Assembly (NCBI GenBank): GCA_943324725.2
Contig: CALPMR020000144.1
Location: 1 to 7,564, forward strand
Length of the DNA: 7,564 nucleotides
Reading direction: 5' to 3'
Origin: Bordetella parapertussis
GTDB taxonomy: Bacteria; Cyanobacteriota; Cyanobacteriia; PCC-6307; Cyanobiaceae
Positions 1 through 5,700 of the stretch are shown here, piece after piece (position 1 is the first letter of the stretch; each line of letters opens with the position of its first letter). Under the pieces are notes generated by a model. The model had not been told where the DNA came from. It saw nothing but the letters and a program-made list of their open reading frames with translations, and searched no databases. Position numbers and translations under genes: made by a program.

Positions 1-1794
1 AGTAATCTGCCGCTTCTCGGATATACTCTTGGATGGCTCTGTGATACGAACATTGCTCTGATTGCCGCCCTCACTCACAGACTGTATGATTGGGATACTC
101 TTCCCCGGCCCATTCGGGTCAAGAGCATCAAGAGCCTTGATAACATTAAAGAGGGCGTCGCTCGATCGATTGTTTCTATTTGCTGCACCTATTACTGCAC
201 GTAGCTCTGCCTGAGATTTGGTTGTTGTTCCTCCATACACCCAATTTGCGAGCTTGCTTTTGCCGCTGATCCAGTTGTTGGCGGCATTTTTGAATGGTCC
301 CCGCGGGGCCCGTCCTGCGGGATCGTTGTCGTTGGCGATTGTTGTTTTCAGTGCGACGCCGGTATCTCCAGCTGCCACCGTTCGCCCGAGCCGCAGGTTT
401 AGTCCGGCCTCCACATTCAGTTTCTGGTTGCCCAGATCGCCTGTGCTGTTGTAGAAAATCAGGCCGTCCAGGCCGATTTCGAATCCTGATTGCTTGAAAT
501 TCAGCAACGGAATTCCCTTGCTGCCGCTGCCAGCGAAGGCACTCACCACATCGCCAAAGGAGATGCCGAAGCGGCTGGGCAGTCCCTTGGAGAGTTGGTA
601 AGGATCGGCAAAGGCCTGCCCTGCCCATTCGCCAAAGCTGCTGGGCAGGCCATTGCTCAGGGCCGTGCTCTCCAGGCTGGTTTGGCCATTGGCCGCCGCC
701 AGGGCCCTGGCCAGGCTGGTGTCGGCAAAGCGGCCGCTGCCGGTGAAATCGCGCAGGGCGCTGCCGTTGCTAAGTGGCTTTGACGGCGTGAAGGTGGCTG
801 CCGTCACCCGCTCCAAGCGTTCGCTGGCGTTAAAGCTCAGGGGCAGATTGGTGGTGGCGATGACTGAACCAGCGCCATTGAGGGTACTGACGCTGAGGGT
901 GTAGCCCTCATTGCCATAGCTGCTCTGCTGGCTGCTCACCAGTTCGTTGGGGCGCAGCAGGGCGCTGGTGCGGGCGTAGGCCCGGCCGCCGTCGGCGCTG
1001 CTGCCGATCAGCTCGCCCACAATCAGAAGCTCCGAGGGCGGGTTGTCGCCCCGGCTGAAGCTCAATTGGCCGCTGCTGCTGAGGCTGAAGCTGCCCAATC
1101 CTTTGATCGTGCTGACATCCCCAGCGCCGATGGCGATCGGGATACCATTCACCGCAGCCCCGATCAGCGAGCCGCCGCTGAGGCCGGTGGCGCTGAGGAG
1201 GGTTTTGAGCTGTCCTTGGAAATTGCCGGCCGCAAACTGCTGGCTGAAACTGGGGTCGCCGCTGTTGACAGTACTCGATCGCGATTGGATGGCGATTGAG
1301 TAGGTATTGATGTCGCTGTCGTGGTAACTGGAGGGCTTGGCGCCGGTGGGGCTGCTGCTCACCGGATTCACCACCGCCTGGACCTCGGTGGCCACCACCA
1401 GTCGGTTGCCACTGATGCCGATACTGTGGTTGGTCTCCGCGATTCCGCCAGGCAACAGATTCAGCGCGTCTGACCAGAGCACCGAGCCATCGCTCTGGTG
1501 GAAGCCCACCGCCGCATACACGTCGGCATTGTTGTCGGGGCCGCTCTCCCAGGACACCACCAGGGCAGGCATGTCCTGGCCCACCTCGCTGCGGCGCGCC
1601 AACTGGCCCACCGTGAGCGTCACATTGCGGCCACCGGTGGCGTTGCTGATCGCCGCCGCATCTCCCCAGCACTGCCCCTGCTCATCCCAGCGGGCTGCGT
1701 AGAGGAGCCCGTTTTCCGCCCACGCCGCCCAGCTTTGGCCAGCCAGGTCGGTGGCGGTGTCGATGTAGGAGGCGTAGGAGGAGCTAGAAGTCAT
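1..1794 (-). CDS. Large putative secreted protein with BNR/beta-propeller-like N-terminus (partial, 3' end beyond window)
   Basis: Reading the minus strand from the ATG at 1794-1792 gives 598 sense codons without a stop, reaching position 1, so the protein continues outside the window. The start is well fixed: an in-frame TAG lies at 1848-1846 and no other start codon falls between it and the ATG. No clear Shine-Dalgarno sequence precedes it. The N-terminus (MTSSSSYASYIDTA) is polar, with no signal peptide or membrane segment. Residues about 17-140 alternate tryptophan/valine-rich strands (SWAAWAENGLLYAARW, ALVVSWESGPDNNADVYAAV) in the style of BNR/sialidase-like propeller repeats. Residues 190-480 are Ser/Gly/Leu-rich with motifs such as LLSATGLSGGSLIG; I recognise no family there. 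Only one Cys is visible (residue 42). Residues ~500-598 are richer in Asn, Lys and Ser and come from lower-GC DNA. It is probably an exported adhesin or exoenzyme-like protein by type I secretion; this is inference. The gene is divergent from the LuxR-type regulator. Confidence 0.85.
   Translation of the reverse strand, partial: MTSSSSYASYIDTATDLAGQSWAAWAENGLLYAARWDEQGQCWGDAAAISNATGGRNVTLTVGQLARRSEVGQDMPALVVSWESGPDNNADVYAAVGFHQSDGSVLWSDALNLLPGGIAETNHSIGISGNRLVVATEVQAVVNPVSSSPTGAKPSSYHDSDINTYSIAIQSRSSTVNSGDPSFSQQFAAGNFQGQLKTLLSATGLSGGSLIGAAVNGIPIAIGAGDVSTIKGLGSFSLSSSGQLSFSRGDNPPSELLIVGELIGSSADGGRAYARTSALLRPNELVSSQQSSYGNEGYTLSVSTLNGAGSVIATTNLPLSFNASERLERVTAATFTPSKPLSNGSALRDFTGSGRFADTSLARALAAANGQTSLESTALSNGLPSSFGEWAGQAFADPYQLSKGLPSRFGISFGDVVSAFAGSGSKGIPLLNFKQSGFEIGLDGLIFYNSTGDLGNQKLNVEAGLNLRLGRTVAAGDTGVALKTTIANDNDPAGRAPRGPFKNAANNWISGKSKLANWVYGGTTTKSQAELRAVIGAANRNNRSSDALFNVIKALDALDPNGPGKSIPIIQSVSEGGNQSNVRITEPSKSISEKRQIT
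299..308. repeat. Perfect 10-bp GC palindrome inside the partial CDS
   Basis: CCCCGCGGGG is its own reverse complement. It lies in the partial minus-strand gene where the protein reads DPAGRAPRGPFKN (residues ~490-502), a Pro/Arg/Gly linker-like stretch. It sits close to the point where local GC falls from about 65% to about 49%. It may be chance in GC-rich coding DNA or a trace of a recombination junction. Confidence 0.5.
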
Positions 1795-1824
1795 GACTGT
1801 TGGCGGGAGCCTGTTGTGGAATCG

Positions 1825-1881
1825 GGTTTGCAGGGAAAATTCTTCCTACATACGGATATACTACTTTTTCATCTGCAAACC
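1825..1881. repeat. Hyphenated inverted repeat (operator or leader hairpin)
   Basis: The arm GGTTTGCAG at 1825-1833 is the exact reverse complement of CTGCAAACC at 1873-1881. Past a small 1x2 internal mismatch the pairing continues with GAAAA (1835-1839) against TTTTC (1866-1870), giving 14 possible pairs around a 26-base loop. The loop contains the -10-like TATACT. On the plus strand the distal arm is followed directly by TTTTT (1882-1886), which makes it resemble a long-looped intrinsic terminator or attenuator reading toward the regulator. It could instead be a two-site operator for a dimeric regulator, the LuxR-type protein next door being the obvious candidate. Confidence 0.55.
1857..1862 (+). 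promoter_or_regulatory. Candidate -10 element (TATACT) for the LuxR-type regulator
   Basis: TATACT matches five of six positions of the bacterial -10 consensus and lies within the AT-rich divergent region. It would place a transcription start near 1869 and leave a leader of about 100 bases before the regulator ATG. No good -35 hexamer is found 16-18 bases upstream, so an activator would be needed or the match is chance. It falls inside the loop of the inverted repeat at 1825-1881. Confidence 0.25.
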
Positions 1882-1954
1882 TTTTTACCCATTTGAGTAA
1901 CCTGTGCTTGGATCGTCATTTCTCTCAGCACGGTGAATTTATTGACTTGTTAAC

Positions 1955-1966
1955 CATTGATCACTG
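1955..1966. promoter_or_regulatory. Imperfect palindrome just upstream of the regulator start
   Basis: CATTGATCACTG is symmetric at 10 of 12 positions around a TGATCA core and ends 3 bases before the ATG at 1970. A second perfect hexamer palindrome, GTTAAC, lies at 1949-1954. LuxR/NarL-type regulators bind as dimers to dyad sites, so an autoregulatory operator is possible, but short palindromes like these also occur by chance. Confidence 0.25.
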
Positions 1967-1969
1967 TCT

Positions 1970-2758
1970 ATGGATGCCCTGAGGGTTCTTCGTGATCAGC
2001 GCTATGGCTGGGATCGTTTCGATGCTTTGTTGGCCCAGACTCCCTGGCTGTTTGCCGGCTCCAGCACGCTGTTGGCGATGACCGTTGTGGAATCTCAGTG
2101 CGCCTGTGTCGCGCGCCACGTGCAGCGAGAAGCCCATATGGCCAATCGTCAATCAGCTGCTGTTGAAGACTTTCGCTCCACGGGCCGTCTGCTGGGTTCG
2201 GTCACCACCGAGCGCGAGGCCAGGGCCCTGATCAGTGAAGCTCAACCCCAGTTGGTGGTGTGCACAGACCAGTTGGAACACGGCAATGGGTTGTCGTTGG
2301 TGCGCTGGGTGAAGTGTGCCCAGCTCGCGGTCAAAACCCTGGTCGTTGTGCATAAGCCCAATGCTTTCAAAGTGGCCGCAGCCTGGGCGAGCCAAACCGA
2401 TGCCCTGATTGCTGATCCTCTAGCCGGCGAGGGGAACCTGTTGCTGGCGATTTCAGCAATCCTGAAGGGCGAGCGATTCATCGATCCCAAACTCGGTGTT
2501 TATTTGCAAGAGCGAGGGCTCGACTGGGATCCCCAGCTGACCAAGCGAGAGCTGGTGGTGATGGCTGCTGTAGCTGAGGGCTTGGGCGACAGGGAGATCG
2601 CGGCCCGAATCGGGCTGGGCTACGACAACTTGAAGTATGTGCTGAAGGGTGTTTATAGCAAGCTTGGCGTATCAAACCGCGTTCAGGCTTCGATCCTGCT
2701 GGAGCGGATGGGTGTGCTAGGGGGCCTGGGAGTCGTGAGTTTGGGCATTGGGGTCTAG
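1970..2758 (+). CDS. LuxR/NarL-family DNA-binding regulator with degenerate receiver domain
   Basis: A 262-residue transcription factor. The C-terminal part, residues ~189-245, is a LuxR-type helix-turn-helix: LTKRELVVMAAVAEGL, then GDREIAARIGL, then a recognition-helix region ending in YSKLGVSNRVQASILL, which matches the NarL/FixJ pattern. Residues ~31-172 have the length and order of a response-regulator receiver (VTTEREARALISEAQPQLVVCT, GNGLSLVRWVK, LVVVHKP, NLLLAISAILKGERFIDP). The usual paired acidic residues of the first strand are not visible, and an ungapped alignment puts Thr99 at the phospho-acceptor position with Asp100 beside it. The conserved Lys before the last helix also seems absent, so classical phosphorylation is doubtful. 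An in-frame TGA at 1958-1960 makes ATG 1970 the earliest ATG; no Shine-Dalgarno is evident. It is divergent from the partial exoprotein gene and overlaps the lipase-like gene tail to tail. Targets are unknown; the neighbours are the natural candidates. Confidence 0.85.
   Translation: MDALRVLRDQRYGWDRFDALLAQTPWLFAGSSTLLAMTVVESQCACVARHVQREAHMANRQSAAVEDFRSTGRLLGSVTTEREARALISEAQPQLVVCTDQLEHGNGLSLVRWVKCAQLAVKTLVVVHKPNAFKVAAAWASQTDALIADPLAGEGNLLLAISAILKGERFIDPKLGVYLQERGLDWDPQLTKRELVVMAAVAEGLGDREIAARIGLGYDNLKYVLKGVYSKLGVSNRVQASILLERMGVLGGLGVVSLGIGV
2755..2758. other. Tail-to-tail stop codon overlap (CTAG)
   Basis: The palindrome CTAG holds both stop codons: TAG at 2756-2758 ends the plus-strand regulator, and its complement TAG at 2757-2755 ends the minus-strand lipase-like gene. 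No intergenic space and no strong hairpin with a U-tract exist here, so each transcript must run into the other gene or end by a factor-dependent route. Confidence 0.9.
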
Positions 2759-5700
2759 GCCATTGTGAGTTCTATGCTGTTAACTTTGGCGATCACATCG
2801 TCGAAGTCCCAGTCAATTCCAGCTCCGAATTGATCCTCAAAGCCATACGTGTTGAGGCCCAGAAATCTTAGATGGCTTTGTTGATCTGGGTTCAGGGTGG
2901 AAGCGGGAAGAATCACGGTTTGCAGAGAGTCGCCGGCAACCAGATAGGGCAAAAGTATGATGCTGTTTGCATCAGCGGCGTCTGGAACGGCGATGGTGGC
3001 CTCGATCACTGAGGCGCCTTTGGCAATGGTTGGGCCGAGCCAGGCGGCTGGAGTGGGGTGCCCTTTCAAGGCCATGGCCGGTGAACTGTCAATGGGTTGG
3101 CCGGTGAGAGCGTCCAGAGCAGCGAGTGTTTGCCTGTCGGCTAGGTAGAGGCCAAGTCGATTGTCGTAGGCGGCCTCTCTGAACACATTAAATTGCACGT
3201 GCAAAGTGCGACTGGCATCGGTTAAGCCTGTGCCCAGGTCCGTGAGGCTGATGCCGATCACGGGATCAGTGCCGAATTTGGCAGACGACAACTCTTCGGT
3301 GAGTATCTGGGGCTTGCTGCCGTCTGCGTTGCTGAACGTGGAGACAGTGGCAATAGTATTTCCTTGTTGATCTGTAAGCAAAAATGCAAGATTGGTCGGT
3401 GTTTGGCTGGCGGGTGGCTTTTGTGCTTGGAGCTTAGTTATCGCTCCAGTAGCAAGGTTGCGTAGGGCAAACGAGTACTCTTCGGCGTTGTCATTGATTC
3501 GTCCGATGAAGCCAGTCTGACTTCTGTTGCCGTTAAAGCCATCGGGTAATCCTGCTGCCATTCCCGCCAGTGTCATCACTACTTGGCTGCCGCCGAATTT
3601 GTTGATGGCGATCAGTTCCAGGGCATTGTCTGTGTTCAGCAGCGTGTTGATATCACTGGCCAGTACGATTTCGGCTGCAGAACCACGCACAAAACCACGT
3701 CCTGTAATCGCAACGCCAGCTGATTTGTCGGCTGGGGCCAAATCAAAGTATGGCGCACGAGAATCGCTGCTCAGTCCGGTCCAGGCTCGATCGCCCGTTG
3801 TGGAGTTGTACTGGCTGATCAAGGCAAGCGGGCGTCCGCTGAGCAGGTCAAAGACGTAGCCGGCATAGGTGTTCACCACTTGGCCGAGTTGCTCGCGGCT
3901 GAGGGTAATCTCGGTATTGTCTGCCCATACTGCCGCATCGATCAACACCTGATCACCATCGCTGGGGTTGAAGTTTTCGATGTGGGGCAGCCCTTGATAA
4001 GATCCGCCAATCACAAAGAAATCTTTGCGGCCATCCTGGCCCCGCAGGATCGCATTCTTCTGATCAGCTGTTGCCGTGAGCACGGCCTCTTCATCTTTGT
4101 TGGCTTCGCTGGTGATCAGGGCATGGGGCACAAAGGCAGCGCGTAGGCCCGTGAGCTTGTCTATTCCGGTTGCATTGGGTCCGAGCACAACAGAGGCCAC
4201 GGCCCGGTTGGCATCCACGCCATAGCCGGAGTCGGCGCTGAGCAGCTCTAGTTGAAGTACGGCGTTGCCGTGCCGTAGGGCTTCCGGGTTGATCGGTAGC
4301 TCAATCATGGCCTCTGATGCACCGGGAGCAAAGCTCAGTAGGCGGTACTGCAGGTTGTCCCCCACCGCGTAGTCGACCCCCTCAACGGCATTGCCCCCCA
4401 GGCGGAAACGCAATGCGAGGCCGTAGTCGGGTGCTGGCTGGGGATTGCCTTCGGCGTCGGTGATCTTCACGCTGAAGCGTGCAATCGCGTCGTTGGGATT
4501 GATGGCGCTGACGCTCTGCCCAGCTTCGGTGGTCAACGAGAGCAGGAATGTAGAGGCTCGCTGAGGATCATCAATGGTGAGGGGGGTAAACAGCAGGTCT
4601 TCAAAGACTTGCTGAAATGCTTCTGATCCCTGGAACTGCTGCGCCAATGTGACCAGCTCTTTGCTGAGGGTGTCAGCCATGAACCGTTTTGGCCCGGCCA
4701 TGGTGGGGATCAGCAGCTGAGTACCCACTGCGGGGATCGCCTCGCTCAGCTCGGCCGCGTCCCTGAACCGGTCTTGCAGCACGCCATTGATGATGCTTAA
4801 TCCGCTGCTGAGGTTGGTGAGCGTACTGCCCACCAGGCGTTCAATGTTATCGCTCACGATCTTTCTTGCAGCGTCCCTGCCATCGCTGCCTTCAGGTTGC
4901 TGGGCCAGGGCAAATTGCTGCTTGAAGGCTTCGCTTTGACCATTCAAGATGGCCTCGGTGGGGTAGTTGGTGAGCAGATTTCCTAGCACCTCCCGCAGAT
5001 GTTCGGCATTGCCTGGATCAAACGGACGTTCAGCCGTGAAGGACTGCTGAATGGCCAGGCCATACGCCGTGAAGGCAACCAGTTCGGCCCGATCCACTCC
5101 GCTTGGATCCAGGGGGTCGTTGCTGTTTCGGCCCCAGAGCGCGAGATCATCAGTGCTGTTGTTTCCATAGATCAGCCCGAACCCACCAGGCTCGCTGCTG
5201 CTGCTGCTGGACGCTTTGAGCAGTTCCGTGATCACCTTGATCACGGCCAGGTGTTCATAGGCAAAGGCCAGTGAATCAACTCCTGCTTGGCGTTCAGCTG
5301 CATCCTTGGAGCTGATTGCAGCATAAGGATTAAAGCTATCGTCGAGGAATGCTCGGGGCACGTCCTTGATGATCTGGGCAAACAGCTGGGTGATCAGATC
5401 GGGGCTGAGCTCCTGGCCCAGGAGTGAGGAGGCTGGAGTCCAGCGCAGCAGGGTGGCGTATTTAAGCGTGGTGAGCAGCGTAATGTTGCCGCCAGGCAGC
5501 CCCACCAAGGGAAAGCCATAGTTGCTACCGGAGATCGAATCGAGAACCCCGATTGAGTCGTTGTCCCCGCGCGCTCCTGCGATCACCAAACCGTCGCGAT
5601 AATCCAGGATCCCATCGCGATTGCCAATGGTCTTGGGGTCGGGCAGTTTGCTAAGGCTGAATGAGCCTGTTGCATCCGTTGTTGCGGATGCCTCTTCCTG

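Larger units (their letters stand above)
1795..1969. promoter_or_regulatory. Divergent intergenic regulatory region
   Basis: These 175 bases separate the start codons of two divergently read genes, so both promoters must lie here or inside the neighbouring gene. The stretch is clearly AT-richer than its surroundings: positions 1861-1920 count 23 G/C of 60, against well over 60% in the adjacent part of the partial gene. It holds a perfect hyphenated inverted repeat (1825-1833 with 1873-1881), a TATACT -10-like hexamer at 1857-1862, GTTAAC at 1949-1954, and an imperfect palindrome at 1955-1966. Neither flanking gene has a convincing Shine-Dalgarno sequence. Confidence 0.7.

Noticed and set aside
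176..628. 150-residue minus-strand ORF
   Set aside because: It is an off-frame shadow of the partial CDS with low-complexity Arg/Gln content and no start context.
908..1672. 254-residue minus-strand ORF rich in Arg, Gln and Gly
   Set aside because: It is in a different frame from the 1-1794 coding frame. Its Arg/Gln/Pro-rich composition is typical of an off-frame shadow in GC-rich DNA, while the competing frame encodes a normal-looking protein over the full length.
1337..1896. Plus-strand ORFs opposite the partial CDS (1337-1702, 1498-1896)
   Set aside because: They are antisense to a convincing gene, have no recognisable domains, and one runs into the divergent promoter region.
1942..1971. 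TTGACT (1942-1947) with a -10-like hexamer 17 bases on
   Set aside because: The implied -10 would overlap the regulator ATG, putting the transcript start inside the gene, and the receiver's first strand needs the early start. TTGACT without a usable -10 is likely chance.
2720..2765. GGCCT/AGGCC pairing around the convergent stop codons as a terminator
   Set aside because: The stem is only 5 bp with a loop near 30 bases and no U-tract on either strand.
3527..4146. Plus-strand ORFs antisense to the lipase-like gene
   Set aside because: They lie entirely opposite a long conserved-looking coding frame and show no motif or ribosome site.
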